Below are positions 21,346 through 34,872 of a stretch of 64,000 bases of DNA, piece after piece. Origin of the DNA: Stenopsyche tienmushanensis (taxonomy: Eukaryota; Arthropoda; Insecta; Trichoptera; Stenopsychidae); NCBI GenBank assembly GCA_008973525.1, contig WACJ01000098.1, positions 372,001 to 436,000 of the forward strand, written 5' to 3'. The notes under the pieces are model-generated. The model had not been told where the DNA came from. It was given only the letters and a program-made list of their open reading frames with translations, and searched no databases. Made by a program: the position numbers and the translations under genes. Within the stretch, counting starts at the first letter, position 1, and the number at the start of each line of letters is the position of its first letter.

Positions 21346-22929
21346 TGGTTCTGATGTTCGTGCGGGTCTAATTTAGTTATTATTTTTAAGTGATTATTAT
21401 GAGTAAAAATTATGTTTGTTATGCGTATAATAAAATAAAACTGTATTAGCAGTATTAAATATGTTTGTTGGAAGAATTTTCAGTTAGTGGGACAGTTAAG
21501 GGTTGATATATTTCAATAAAATTCACAACGTTCAGCATAATATTTGCTGTTTGCTCTGAATAAATTCATTGATGCCGTACCATTTAATTTTATTGAATGG
21601 ACTGTGTGCAAAACTATGAATAGAATATCTGTGAATGATCCGGAATAAGCTAAATATACATCCCCAAAAGGGACAAATGCTCCCTGTATGAAAAATCAAT
21701 GTCGACAACTGTGAACAAACCATACTAAATATGGTATCCTGCGAACGAAAGGAAGTGGGCAGCATCATAATTAATATAATAACAAATCGTCGCCGAGGAT
21801 AATATAACTCATTAAAATAAAACCGAAGACAACAACAAAAAAAAAAAATACGAAATTAGTTGATTTAACAAGGACGAGGGGGACGCGGAGAAAATATCTT
21901 ATAAAACACAATTAAAATGAAAGATGAGAAAATTTGCGAAGTTTTGTAATTCACGAATCCAAAAAGCTTCAAAACTCTCCTACATAATTCTCCGGTGGTT
22001 GGGTGGGCATGAGCGTCCTTCGGGTCGGGGGCGGGGGAGGGGCAGATCTGCGAAGGGTGGTTGTCATTCTTGATGGGAAAAAAATCTTAAAATACCACCC
22101 ATCTCCGCCCCTCTCTCCGTTACACTGTAACACCATTCCTCTGCGCGATAATATAAAGAAAAGGAAAAAGAAGAGGAAAAAGTTTCCTTCGGGGAGGAAA
22201 GTTTGGTTGTGGGTCATCGTGACTGTGTCGCACCATCCCCCATTGTTTCCAGACGTTTGGCGCCGGCCAGCCAAATCCGTGTCGGGGGAAAATGTGGCAT
22301 GGCGCTATCGGTAATGCGTTTTAACATCGGTAAGGCTTTAGAAATTACTATTGGGCTTTATTTTTTTTTGTTGCCGGACAAAAACGCTGTCGGACATTCG
22401 ACGCATTAATTAGACCGGCGATCAAACAGTATGGCGATCGTCAAATGCAGTAAATAAATGCTGAAATAGGGGCATGTAACGCATAGAATATTAGCAGGAT
22501 GTTGGCCAGATAAGCTGCTTATCTAATTAGCACAGCCTACATCCAGGATGTGACCCATTAGGAACGTACAAGATTTTAGTAATCAAAGGGCTTAATACAA
22601 CATGTCCATGTTACTCGCATGAAATAACAGACATGGCCAAAATATTTCAGCAAATAAATTTAATCACATAACAATCTTCCAGTCTAAATTTAATCAACTG
22701 TGAGAACGATTCAGGAAATCATGGACATGTACGGCGAAGCGTCAATTGTCAATTTCGTTCAAAGCCGCCATCTTTATTTGGTAAGTCATGTGGCGCTGAA
22801 TCCGATACATAAAGTTTTTTGGGCTATATAAAATTCAGGACCGAGTGGCAGCAGACGCGTCGAAATATAGAAACAACCATTGATTCGCATCACAAAGCAT
22901 CTAATAAAGGTTCGGGTGGGTGTTAAATT
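21346..22929. other. Stretch without recognised gene; purine/G-rich patch 21990-22290
   Basis: The patch around 21990-22290 is G-rich then purine-rich and gives long overlapping open frames on both strands by composition. I do not call a gene. Confidence 0.4.
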
Positions 22930-23535
22930 TTATGATGCCCACTCATAAAATCCCAGGGGGGAAAGGGGGAGCCAACCCTATGCCCGTGGGCAATGGTTGA
23001 GCCCCTGGGGTAATGAAGTGGAGTTTGCTCATCAAACGCTGCTGGTGTAGCCCAGCTGACATGAGTTGCATGCAGGTCACTGTGTGCTGCGTACCCGTAA
23101 ATTGGTGTGTGGAACTGCTGATTATCAACAGCGTACTGTTGATCTTCAACAGCGTACACGGCTTTAGGCTGTTGAGGATAGTGGTTAAATACTACAAATT
23201 ACCGAATCAATACGAGTATCAGTGGTAATCCCTACAGTCCGTCATCTGTTGCAGCCTAATTTAAACTGAGCTTGGACTCATGTTGGCAGTAAACTTGTGG
23301 TAATATTCCTTGAATTCAGAATAACCTTTGTCCTTCTCTAACGCACCTTAGGGTGCACGTTGTCTGAATCTGGTCTTCCTGCGGAAATCTCGGAGCAAAA
23401 GAAGTGGGCATCTGGATGCTCTGCGTGTGGCGTTACCCGTGTGGTTAAAGATCAGTGGAAGACACTCTATGTGTGGCTAGTCTGGGGTCGTTATTACATA
23501 CTTCAAGCCCGTTAGTTGTTGTCTGTCATTTATTA
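22930..23535 (+). repeat. Unclassified ~600-bp repeat R3, copy 1
   Basis: Shares with copies at 41355 and 49610 an ordered series of blocks: ATGCCCACTCATAAAA, CCCAGCTGACATGAGTTG, CAGGTCAC, GTGCTGCG, GGTGTGTGGAAC, TTTAGGCTGTTGAGG, ACCGAATCAATACGAGTA, CTACAGTCCGTCATCTG, AAACTGAGCTTGGACTC and GTTAAAGATCAGTGGAAGA. It carries an extra internal rearrangement (GATCTTCAACAGCGTAC repeated near 23120-23160). No intact frame runs across the copies. Confidence 0.6.
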
Positions 23536-25447
23536 AGGGCTGTGGAAAGATTTTGGGTGTGTGTCTTCAAAGAACGCACTGTTCAGAGTGCATTCTGTAG
23601 CGTTTTTAAAACAAATATACAAATAATCCATTCCGCGTACATATTTGTAATTATATAAGAGCGTTTTATTTGAGTTCATGTTTACTGTTTTAAGCACGCA
23701 TGTTAATTAAAAAAGTTATTTTCAAGTAATGGTAGGATTTTTACTATTCATGGATTACATGGAAGAGACGATGAGGAACATTTCTGCCGAAATTCGTGTA
23801 AAAATTAATTAAAAGGCGACATGGGATTCTGTCGAAATTCCTAGAACTCTGAGCTCTTGTTTCGTCTCGGATATAATACGATTCGTATTAAGCACAAACA
23901 AAATTAATATATTCCGAGATACAAGGCATGATAAAATATATTATGACCCGGGATTTTTCGTGAAGAGCACTCGAAGAAAAAAATATTATTTGGGGGTAGT
24001 AAATGCTAGAAGATGTAAGGGGTCGAAAGAACATTTAGGTCAAGGGCCTCTTAGTATAAATTAAATCAAACAATTATTTGTATACGAGGATAAAATCATG
24101 ATTTTCGATATGAATCGATCGGCATGGCAAGGAGTCATCAACTCCAACACGACTATGTTAATTCTCCAACTGTTATGCATTAATTAATTGCATTTTTCGC
24201 CGTCATCAACTCGACCCACACGTAAGATCATTTTTAAATTGCAATGGCGTGTTCGGCCATCATTAAAATGTGCTTAAGACGTATTTAAAACACGAAATTA
24301 CAGGCGGCAAAGATTGTTCAACCGTGAGGACCTGTAAAATGAGATAAGGATCTGGAGGCGGCGCCCCGCCGCGAAGTGGATAAACAAATTTATTTTCGAG
24401 CTAAGTTCTCGTGTATGTATAACAACAGGATTGCTAATATGTAGGTCATGCATGTTCCCTCAAAAGCCTTAATACACAATGGCAGAAATGAGGTCTATTA
24501 ATTTTCCGTTAGTGCGGCGATGTTTTGTAACTTGGCCACCGAACTAAAAACTTCACCAGGGCCACTCGTAAATAAACCTTCAGCCCGATTTGCATTTAAA
24601 CTGCTTATATAATCATTGAGCATCTAATGGATATTAATATCTTGCGCTGTTGGAGAGTATTATTGAAGTTTTCAGCTTTAAAAGCACGCTCGGTGCTTGT
24701 AAAAATCGCGAATTTCAACAGAAGAACACTCGCAGAAATACCGTAGCGAGTGTCGTTGAAGAACTTCAGTTTTAAGTCATAGACGAGTTCGAATTCTTTA
24801 TATTTATTAATTCAACAGCGAAAAATGGCGTCAAATATCTGTCGAGAGAAATGTTTATGATGTTTGAATTGGGGGATGTCAAAATAACATAAAAAATAAT
24901 GATACTCGGAAAGCTTAGTTATTGGAAAAGACTAAAAGATAATGTGTGTATCAATACACAAAATATTATTGATATCAATTAGGTTCAATAACAGTAATAC
25001 ATTATTAGTAGGGCGTTATATTCCGCCTCATATTTAGTTGTATTTAAATTTTTGGGTGTTTTCACGGATGCGAGAGAAACAAATAAACATAATTTAAATT
25101 TATTTCAAATCCATTCCAGGCGTTTTTTCATCCTGGACTCTATTCTCTCCCATATATAATATGTACAGTAGTTTTATTCTTATGATGCCATATTCGCTAT
25201 CGGACATAGGCAATCTCTATAGAATAATTTTCTAGGGAAAGAAGATTACCAATTGGTTTCCGCATATGGTTAAGATTTTGTCAACCCTATTATTTAACCT
25301 TCAATCCAATAAAAAATTCTAAAAGACTCTGGAAAACTCTATACCGGGAGTTAATGTTAATAAAGTCGAAATAAATAATATCAGATATGCTATGACAATA
25401 TGAACCTCAAACTCCGATAAAGAATTATCAAATGCTATATATGGTTA
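23536..25447. other. Stretch without recognised gene
   Basis: No convincing exon, RNA gene or repeat is visible to me. A short GC-rich patch lies near 24350-24380. Confidence 0.4.
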
Positions 25448-25695
25448 GCTTTTCTGTATGACTATGAAGCAAGGAATCTGAAAGTGAACATTAAGAACTG
25501 GCTAGAAGCATTCGAAATGTGGATACACAGAAGAATGCTTTGTAAACCCTGGAACGATATGATCACTAACACAGACGTATTCAGCAGAGTCGGAACTAAG
25601 AGAGAGTTGCTGACAAAAATCAAAAGGAGGAAGATATCATATCTGGGTCATGTGTTGTGAAGAAATAAATATTGCCATAGAAAGAAGGATCTATA
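25448..25695 (+). pseudogene. LINE (non-LTR retrotransposon) reverse-transcriptase C-terminal remnant
   Basis: The plus frame reads AFLYDYEARNLKVNIKNWLE, then AFEMWIHRRMLCKPWNDMIT, NTDVFSRV, RELLTKIKRRKISYLGHVL and a stop at 25658-25660. This is the post-reverse-transcriptase block of many animal LINEs ('LYGCETWTL....RRIEAFEMWCYRRMLRI.W....N.EVL.R.......L...I..RKL.YLGHVLR'). The frame is open for about 70 codons and then broken. The catalytic YADD domain is not visible upstream, so this is a 3' fragment. Confidence 0.85.
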
Positions 25696-25824
25696 AATTT
25701 GGAATGCTATTTTAATAATTATTGCTAGTTCAGTCACATATGAGTGTCCTCTCATCTTTATTAATCATCACAGTGTTTAATTTTTAAGATCTAAAAAATA
25801 TTTAATTTTACCAGACCAATATGC

Positions 25825-26050
25825 GCCAACATGGTGTATCCATACAATATTTTTATTACGCCAATGGTATTCCCGCAAATGTAAATAATAAGTTGACAAA
25901 GTTTTAACGCAAACGGATAAACGGTATTGAAGCGCATTAAATACGGACAAACAAACATTAATTTTTATATATTAGACTATATCTATGTTACTCGCGCAAT
26001 CCTTAGCAATAAGTTGGCGAAGTTTTATTGCAATCTGATGGACGTTTTAT
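25825..26050 (+). repeat. Internally duplicated dispersed repeat, copy 2
   Basis: Contains AATATTTTTATTACG, AATAATAAGTTGACAAAGTT, AACGGATAAACGGTATTGAA, GCGCATTAAATACGGACAAA and the second module start (TTACTCGCGCAATCCTTAGC). This matches copy 1 closely. It is truncated within the second module at about 26045. Confidence 0.65.
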
Positions 26051-28089
26051 TTAAAAAAAAAAATCTTTTATTCAACGTGTCCGGACACAAACTGAATTTA
26101 AACGAGAGCATGTGAAAATAATGGATTTCTTTCGGGAGGACCCAATATATTATATGGAGAAATATGAAAAATTCATTTAAGCAGGTTTGTAAAAGAACTC
26201 AGTAATTTACAGGATGATTAAAATTACATCTTGATACGCAATTCAATGAGTTGATGCTTGTGATTTTTAGCTTGTTTAAAACAAGTCCTTGGCGGATTCA
26301 AAGTCGACATGATTAAAAATCACGATATCCAAATTACAAATGAGGCTTTAAAAAAAACGAGGATGTCATTAAACTATGATGAGCGGTGCTGAATATATGA
26401 CATCGGAATATAAATAAGGGTAGAAATAATGACGTCATGTAAAAGTGCTCTTGCTGGGCGAGCCAAAAGCTGCCCTCGCGACTTCCCAGAGTCGGCTGAG
26501 TAAAAATGTAATTATGGAGCAACTCGACATTATCCGTTTTGATATATGGGACCCCACCCAAATTATAGGCCAACATGTGTCGCCATAAAAGCCTCAAAAA
26601 AGCGCCTGATTGGGGCCTAAGGTTAATATTTCAGGGGACATTGTTCTACGTCAACGGGTCTATCCATTGGCGTAGTACGCTGTCAGCGAGCGCCGAAAAC
26701 TTCACTGTCCAATAAATATTTGATAGTATAAACGCGACGAGCGGGCGAAGGCGTGTTTTTCTCTCTCCAGAAGATGGCATCAATAATTCACCCTCTTTGA
26801 GGGATGAAACACAGAATTGACCGAAATTATTCCGTGAATGTTTTATCCCCGGCCCGGAAGGCAGAGAAAGAAGTTGCCGTTATTGCGGCGTATTGACAGG
26901 AATTCTGATATGGAAAAGTCAGAGATGTTCAATCCGAAACGTATTATTTTTTCCATCGACTTGCAAAAGGGCGAAGAACTGCTTCTCCAAAAATAAAGCT
27001 CTTACGTGATTCGTGCAGCCGGAAATAGAAATGAAAAAGAGAAGTCGTAATTCCTTTTTATGCCCGATTGATGATTTTATGGCGGATGCGGAGAGAATAG
27101 TCCATTTTATGGTGAAAATTTCGTTTGTGTAAAACCCTAAGACATGAATTTGTCCGGAAAAAAAATCATTTTATACGCGGACAATATAGAATCAAGTTGA
27201 TTACATTACCATTATGATCAGATCGAGTGGAAGTCTTCTTTGATCTTTTTGATCAGGGTAGAATCTGTTTTCTTACAAACAATCACAATTGGCTGAATAT
27301 CTCATCTAATTAGAAATTAATCAACATTATGGTACTGGAGGCAGCGACATTATTTGTGTAATTATTCCTATAAAGCTGATCCTTTTTATTTTCTTGTTTT
27401 AATATTAAAAGTAAATCAAACGACATTGCGATGATATTGTTAACGACATTTATCATAATTTTTGAGAGCAATTTAATATAGCAATGCATTGAAAATTGCA
27501 ATATTTCAATCAAATCCTCTTGCTACAAATTTGGCCACGTCTACCAAAGCCATAGTCATCTTGTATCGAAAAGGCTCTGCCCTATTCCATTATTCGTGTT
27601 AAATCTGTTTGGCAAATATCGATTTTATTCTTCTACAAAAACATCTTGTAATATAAATTTGCGTTATACGGAGTACACCATTTATACAATATTATGGTGT
27701 GCTTTATTATAACCACTTCAATAAAATCAATCTCATTAAATCAAATACTTTTCGAGTACTCTTGTAGGTTTCCATCACTCTTATACTCCTTAAAATGTAT
27801 GGGATTCTTCAATATTTAAAGCTCGACAATAAGCCCATATATTTTAATGATAATGAGGTAAATAATTATCTGAATTCCTCTTGAATTTTTAAAATTATTT
27901 CCATCAAAGGGTAGTTTATATACATTTTGACATAATTGTATAAATGATGTCAAATCGTGTCATACTGTATCAAATGTTCATTGAATTTTCAATACTCGTA
28001 TGATGTGGTTAGATGAACTCCAATACGATCAAATTACGATTCCGCTATTTGAACTCTCAATAATATTGTATTATTAATGCATATAATTT
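26051..28089. other. Stretch without recognised gene; GC-richer block 26560-27110
   Basis: An 87-codon minus-strand frame (26334-26597) has no recognised motif. The 26560-27110 block is GC-richer and repeat-free to the eye. The remainder is AT-rich. Confidence 0.4.
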
Positions 28090-28275
28090 CATAAATTGCA
28101 AAATTATTTATTTTCGTCGCTGCAGATCAATACTTATATACTATAATACTTTGATGTGATTCGTAATTATATCACGGAAGAATACAAAAATTCTGAACCC
28201 CGTATCTATTATATTTCATATCGATATTACCATTTTTAGAGTCGAGGTGTAGTAAATACATCACCGGTAGGGAAA
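28090..28275 (-). repeat. hAT-associated ~180-bp module without the transposase fragment
   Basis: Shares CGTCGCTGCAGAT, ACTATAATACTTTGATGTGA, TTCGTAATTATAT, CCGTATCTATTATATTTCAT, ATCGATATT, GAGTCGAGGTGTAGTAAATA and CATCACCGG with 12778-12955 and 31255-31440. The hAT dimerisation-domain remnant and CAG end present in the other two copies are missing here, so this copy is truncated. Confidence 0.7.
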
Positions 28276-28394
28276 GGTTAATATGAGCAATTGAAACTGT
28301 CCGGGATACCAGGATTGGATTCTCTGGTTACAACCAAATCAAATCATCAATTCAGATGTTTAGTGTCGCTTAAAATTAGAATTGATTAAATAAC

Positions 28395-28620
28395 GCACGC
28401 GATTGGTGAATATCAACAAAGTGTTGTTGCATCATGATAACGCTAGATCGCGTACAGTTCGAACAACGCTGTTCAAAAAGTAGTGAATTTAATTGGGAGC
28501 TTTTGATGCATTCTTTTTACTCCCCGGGTATTGCTTAAAGTGATTTCTTCCTTTAAAAAAATATTCGGGAAAAAGTTAAATTTTGAACATGATGTATAAA
28601 ATGGACTTTTAAGTTTTTTT
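28395..28620 (+). pseudogene. Mariner transposase relic with second catalytic Asp motif
   Basis: The plus strand gives VLLHHDNARSRTVRTTLFKK. This is the mariner 'LLHDNARPH' block containing the second catalytic aspartate. Two stops follow. In another frame come NWELLMHSFYSPGIA, a stop, and SDFFL, corresponding to 'LGWEVLPHPPYSPDLAPSDYHLF'. The frameshift and stops show that it is dead. It lies ~120 bp after the hAT module. Confidence 0.75.
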
Positions 28621-29860
28621 TTGGCTCAAAACCAGTGTTTTTCTACAGCAATATAATTAATAAGCTTTCTGTGAGATGGTGAGAAATTTTAGATGGCGTA
28701 GAAAAATATATCATTGATTAAATTTTAAATTATGTTTTATTTACACTATTTAAAATTTTCCCCAAAATGCGCACGGACTTTTGGACTGACCTGATAATAA
28801 GATTAATTTGGATGAGATTTAAATATATTTTTTTAGGTAATTAATGCGGAAATGCTCGACAGCTTGCCACGAATCGAGATTTGGCTTTTATCGCGGATAA
28901 AAAAATGTATTTTTAGAATGCGCGGCCGTGAAGAATTTTCCAACTTTTCTTTCGTGTCGAAATTTTTCACGTCAAATTAATCTAAACTGTGTTTCTCTCG
29001 TCATGAAAATAAAACGCCGAGAAAGATTCTATGGACGGGGGAAATCCGCGTTCTTATCGACACAGCGCGACAGCCACTTTTATATGTTGTGCACAGCTTT
29101 AAACGCGAATGATGTGGGGGAAATTCCGGCGGAAAAGCGGAATTAGGCCACACAGGTAAGATAAATACATCGTGAGATAATCTTCGAGATGTGCGGATTA
29201 TAAAAGTTTGCCAAAATACGTCTTCCGCGAAGATTCGCACGTTTACGCGATAAGTTTGCCGCAAAAAGAGTGTTACATCCTTCATGACCTTTCACGCGAG
29301 GGAGACATTTTCACTTATTAAGGAGGAAATAAATTAAGACGGAGCACAGACAGGGATTCGGGATCTCGTAGGGGGCTGCAGCGAGGGTCTCCGCCCCTCC
29401 CCTCAGACAATGGCGGGATATGACCTCTTTCCCGCCGCAAAGGGCAGGTACAAAACGCGCCCCGTAAACGTAAGTGATACACGAGCCGATACAAATGTTT
29501 CCCGTCAAAATGGGGTTACATTTCGGATGAGCTCAAATTGTATTGTTTGAAGGAATTCGCAAGTTGTTACGGTCGATGGGAAAACAGACACGGACAAATA
29601 AAACGTGCGGGAATTTGCAGACAAACGAAAGGAATACCCGTGTCGGATACATCATTTATTTAAAATTGAAAGTTTGCCCGCAAAAAATGGCTTGATGCGA
29701 TGCGAATTGTATGAAGACATGATGAATTTGAGGCAAACATCGTAAAATAAAGAACAAGAGGTACTTTAAGTAACATAATCAATACACATTCAATAGCAAT
29801 TCTTTTTATACGACTATTGTCTATCGTATTTACATGGTTTTTCATAGCAAATATACGTAT
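28621..29860. other. Stretch without recognised gene
   Basis: Moderately GC-rich between 28920 and 29600, with overlapping open frames on both strands that show no motif. No exon is supported. Confidence 0.4.
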
Positions 29861-29956
29861 TAAAAATGTGATCGCCAGTCACATCTCCTGTAGATTTGAA
29901 CCCACGAAAATCGAGTTACTAATCCGATTGCTTAGTCGCGAGACTACCTACAGGTC
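29861..29956 (-). repeat. tRNA-derived SINE, copy C
   Basis: On the minus strand: GACCTGTAGGTAGTCTCGCG then ACTAAGCAATCGGA, box B GGGTTCAAATC, then ACAGGAGATGTGACTGGCGA, TCACATTTTTAA. It agrees with copy B across the whole length. Confidence 0.65.
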
Positions 29957-30984
29957 TTTATTTAAATGGGGACATTTAATGGGACAGGGTACAAATTCGA
30001 GAAATCAATAATCTACGTGAAATAAAACAATCCCTCGGGGATTTATTCTTGTTGATGTATACCGGAAGCGCCTATTTTTGGCATTATTTGGGCCCTGGAC
30101 AAATTCAAGAAAAAGGCATGCAAAGTCCTTTATCGGGCTCTCAAAATTAGTTACTCGAACCCTTGGAGTAAGAGCTCGAAGCGGACGATTTGTTTGATTA
30201 AGCATACTACAAGTCTAGATAAATAATTTGCGATCGAAAAATATTTTCCCATCCACTTTAAGATTGCGCCTCAGCGGAGGGGTTAACAATGATAATTCGT
30301 GATTGTGTTTTATGAATGAAATTTTGGTTTGCAAATTAGCACGAATAATTGCTGGAATATTCGAGCACAATTTAAATGAAAGTACATTCGTGTTGAAAAT
30401 CTCTATAAACGCGGACTCGGATAACGTTCCACCTCCGTGGAATATTACGATATGAAAGTTTCCACATGAAGAGCAGTGAACATATAAAGCAAGAAGGTAT
30501 ACAAGGGAATTTCCCTAATGCTGATTGAAAAGCGTTATTAAAAGCGTGGGTACGAGATGCATTGCATGCACTTTGCAGCAGGCACTTTAGTGTGGTGAAG
30601 GGTTGCGAGAAGGATGACGGGAGGCTTTAAGCCCACCCTCCAGCCTTATGCCGCTGCGGTTGTTCTGATGTGTGGTAGTTTCGCGTTACATTTAATTATG
30701 AAAAAAAGAATATACATGGCAAAAAATAGACGCGATGGAAACCAGAAACAGACGTTACGACAACACACATTGTGGCCTCTCTGCACGTGCTCGCCAAACA
30801 CGCAGGGTATTCGTGAGGAACGCTACCCACTTACTAATATTATTTTCTTTTGCTAAAAATAAAAATATACAAACCCACATAAAAATTTAATATTATATTA
30901 ATTAGAATATAAAATATTAAAAAAACATAATGAAAAATACATATAAACATATATGAGGATGTATGATACTGAAAGTCTTCTGTG
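29957..30984. other. Stretch without recognised gene
   Basis: An 80-codon plus-strand frame (30614-30856) has no recognised motif. AT-rich from 30840. Confidence 0.4.
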
Positions 30985-31445
30985 TTTCCATGGGAACTGG
31001 ATCCTGGGACTGGGATTTTCAATATTTTAAGAAATTAAATTGATAAATTTGGTAAAACAGTCTGGATCTGATTTTGGAAGCCAGGGAACTTGCTGCTGAA
31101 ATGCATGCTACACTAGTTGAAGGTATCGTCATCTGATATTTAAATGCTAGTTCGAGCTTATGACCGCGTGAGCCCTCATTTTCGTATAAGACCATCAATG
31201 TGACTGATAAAATTTCTTTCTACTGAGACACGGACTAAAACTGGCAAAATTCCCGATTTCCCGACAAATTATTTATTTCCGTCGCTGCAGATGAATACTT
31301 GTATACTATAATACTTGAATGTGATTCGTAATTATATTATGTAGGAATACAAAAATTCTGAACCCCGTATCTATTATATTTCATATCGATATTCCCATTA
31401 TTAGAGTCGAGGTGTAGTAAATACATCACCGGTAGGGAAATATTA
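30985..31445 (-). mobile_element. hAT-superfamily transposon relic, copy 2
   Basis: Colinear with 12337-12965. It contains the end-proximal GGATCCTGGGACTGGGATTT, then TTGCTGCTGAAATGCATGC (decayed ERAFSAAG codons), GAAGGTATCGTCATCTGATA, TTTAAATGCTAGTTCGAGC, ACACGGACTAAAACTGGCAA and the ~180-bp module. The internal AT-rich segment present at 12420-12540 in copy 1 is absent here, so copy 2 is shorter. Confidence 0.7.
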
Positions 31446-34400
31446 ATATAACAATTTGATCAATTTTTTGCCGCGAGAGGAGATTTGTGACAATAGACAT
31501 GCGATTTTCTTTATTGCCTTCACTAAGATTATGTGGTACCCACACACTTAATTTGCTAACATTCCCCCAATTTTTCCATGTGCTGGAAAATGGTTAATTC
31601 CCTGATAATTTCCAGCTTTTTTTTAAAACTCACAAAGCATAATATGATGAAAATGCACTTTATGATTTTCCATTTTACGGGTAAAAAAATACTATAACAT
31701 AAGATGTGACAAGGTTAACTGTTAAATATTGATAAGACGCATATCTATTTAATGATATCCTATACTCATCAAAACGAATGACTAATCAAGGGTAAAACCG
31801 AATAATTACAACGGCTTCTTTTTGCCGGCAACTATTTATGATTCAACCTGATACAAGGGCAAAACTTTGTTGCAAAAAGTTTAAAAAATCCAAAAAAATG
31901 GTTAGATATATGTGAAATATTGATACGGCTAGTATTTCATACAAAAAAAAGTTTTATTGAGTGTTTCTTCGATCATCCATTTAATAAAATTTCTTCATAG
32001 TTGAGATTTTAGACTTTCTTCCATACGTCTCTTATGGCATGCCATCTCTCGCATATAATACTTCGCGTGCTATTATCAGCACGTTAACTTCGGCTGAAGA
32101 ATTAGGCCATCCTGATGGACAAAACCGGGACTATATTCTAAATGATAAGATTACCATATTAATATGCAGATAGATTTAGATTGTTTCACACAGAAACATT
32201 TTAGTCACATAGAAAAATATTTACCAAAAAATAAGATATTAATAGCTAACAAAATTACTTTTAAAAAATCAAATTATAGAAACATTATGGAACTGTGCGA
32301 AATGAGTGGAAATGAAGGAGAGTATCCATTAAGATTAATTATACATCCTGCTTGGCGATTACATTAAAAGCATGAATTAATACCAGCGATGTTAATTAAA
32401 ACTAAAAATCTTTTATCCCTAAATAGGACATAATATATAGGGCTGATTTCTCGAGTCTCCATTTCGATGCTTCGCCGCTGCAACAGTCCCCGACCGTCGT
32501 CTTATTCGGCCGCGGATATCATACCGGGGGGTTATTAGGAGCACCGGGCGCCTCTTATCATACCGACGCAAACGACGGTATATTAGGTTTACGTAACAAT
32601 GTCATAAAATATGATAATATTTATATATTTGCGTATATTGTTAAAAAAAAAATACTAAAATTAACACAGAGATCGTAAAAACGAATATTTCCTTAGATTT
32701 CTGATTTCATTTCGAAGCAACAACAGTAGTCGTAATATTCACCAGTGCTGTATTTCACTGACTTCTCCATTAAAAGCGCTTTGGGTGCCAAGGTATGCAC
32801 TAGAAAATAGTAGAGTGTGGATAGTTTGAAGGCGAGTTTTCAACTAGAACGGAATTGTATTTCAGAGACCCACTTTTATCACCAGGCCAGACCTTTATCC
32901 GGGCTAAAGACGACTTCATCGGATTTATAGATTTATAAAATGCACAAATATTATTTTCCACAGCACTAAAATTGATAAACCGTCGCATTTTAAATTGGCG
33001 ACATTTGGTGGTCTTCCTTGGACATCGCCCAGATATATTTTGATGGCCCCAAATGTACGGATGTATTTCAGAAATAGGTCATCGAGAATTGATTTCTCCG
33101 TAAGCGCGCATAAATATGAAAGGAGAATCGAATAAAAATGTAGTAAATTGACACATTTTCAATATTTCATATTTCATCATTATCGTTCCCAACCGCTGTC
33201 AATCTTTCTCCGAATAAAGGCTTTCCTTAGACGTGACCATCCATCTCAGTCCTTTGTCAATGCCTGTCAAGCGGTTCAACAGATTTTTTCCTCCATTCAG
33301 CGAGCTTAATTTTTAAACATTCATCATTCATTACGCGGGGATTATCAACGAACTGAAGGCGCCGAACTTTATGTAAACTCCGTTAAAAATCAATTTTGAT
33401 GACTCAATCGATTGCAAATTTAACACCCCCGCGCTCCGGCCACGACGATGAATCCCAAACTTGGGGAAGTCGTAAATTCGGTCGACCTTGCTTTTATGCG
33501 GTTCATTTATCACGGATACATTGAGCAGACTCACATAATTACAGGAAGACGCCGAATGATGAGCTGATAATGACAATATTTGTCAAGCGAAATGGCGAAG
33601 GAAAGTTGAAACGAGCCCAGTAACAAACAAGATGAGGTATGAATGAAAGAGTTGAGCCAACAAACAAACAAATTAACAATCTTTAACGAGCTAGCTAGAG
33701 CCGACGTGGGGCCACCTCACAATGGAAAGGCAATAAAACAAGAGCTTCAACGGGACAAAAGGAAACTTCCACCCTCGTCCTTTGTGGAATATTACAGTGA
33801 GCTGTGGTGCTGCGTATAAAAGTGGGATAGAGCAAAGTAGGAAACTTGTCTGCGAATCTTGCTCATGTTGAGATTAACCGAGTTACGTGAGCTCAAGTTA
33901 CATATCATATCTATGGTGACCATATCTCGGTCGAGATGTCGTGAATCACAAACTATTATATAATCATGGATCAAAAATCGTCACATTTAATGCAGCATCC
34001 CGAATTTCGCGTGCAGAAATTCTCCTAAAAACTGATTAACATTAAATTTGATGCATTCGCGAAAGGCATTCGTAACGACCAAATACCAAAGCATGGAGTC
34101 CGAAACCAAGACGCAAAAAACGGCGAAGACTGAAGTCGTCGGCGCCACTGAAGAATACCTTCACAAAGCTGCCATCATCATGACAAGTTTCGGGAGAAAT
34201 GCTTGAAATATCAACCGGTGTTCCATTTTTTGCCATCGGTGATTGATATTATGACATTTTTGGTTTCAATAAATCTAGCTGGACATGGAATTCCACATTT
34301 GAATGATTTTTATACTCGATACTTGTATATTAACACACTTCAGCCGGGACGGTTAGTAATTTCTTCACAATTAGAAATATAAAGCCAGATAAATAGTACT

Positions 34401-34872
34401 ATATATTAGCACCTCTTCAGAAGGGTAGTTTCAAACATAAGTATCACATCGACTGTCGTAATTAGCTTTCAATAATAGTTTTGAAGTTATAACGATTTTT
34501 ATATTAGAGTTTTTCCGTCACACGTATGCTTAACGCCCGTTTATAGTGTGTTAAATTCGAACAGTGCAAAATATAATATTAGCCTTGACCCTATACATAC
34601 CTCTAGGGAGAGAGTATCTTGCGTACATCGTACGATTGTATAGCTTGTTAATTCAAATATACCAACAAATAATGATATAATTAATCAATTTCAAGTGTAT
34701 TGTTTATGTTTACCCAAAGAAATGACCGAATATTGTGTGCTATCGACAGTGTTTATTTATTTATGTACAAGTTTCATACACGCTGCGACGGTCCTGACAG
34801 ATAAGTGGATTTGTACGGATGATAAGTGGCGGACATATAAATATAGCATCTGAGTATATGAAGCTAATGATT
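31446..34872. other. Stretch without recognised gene (~3.4 kb)
   Basis: No convincing exons or repeats. It is AT-rich to about 32400; a moderately GC-rich section runs to 34250. Small open frames (for example 33331-33576 minus and 34042-34236 minus) show no motif. Confidence 0.4.

Noticed and set aside
22003..22314. Overlapping ~100-codon frames on both strands
   Set aside because: Both arise from a G-rich and purine-rich compositional patch; no domain is recognisable.
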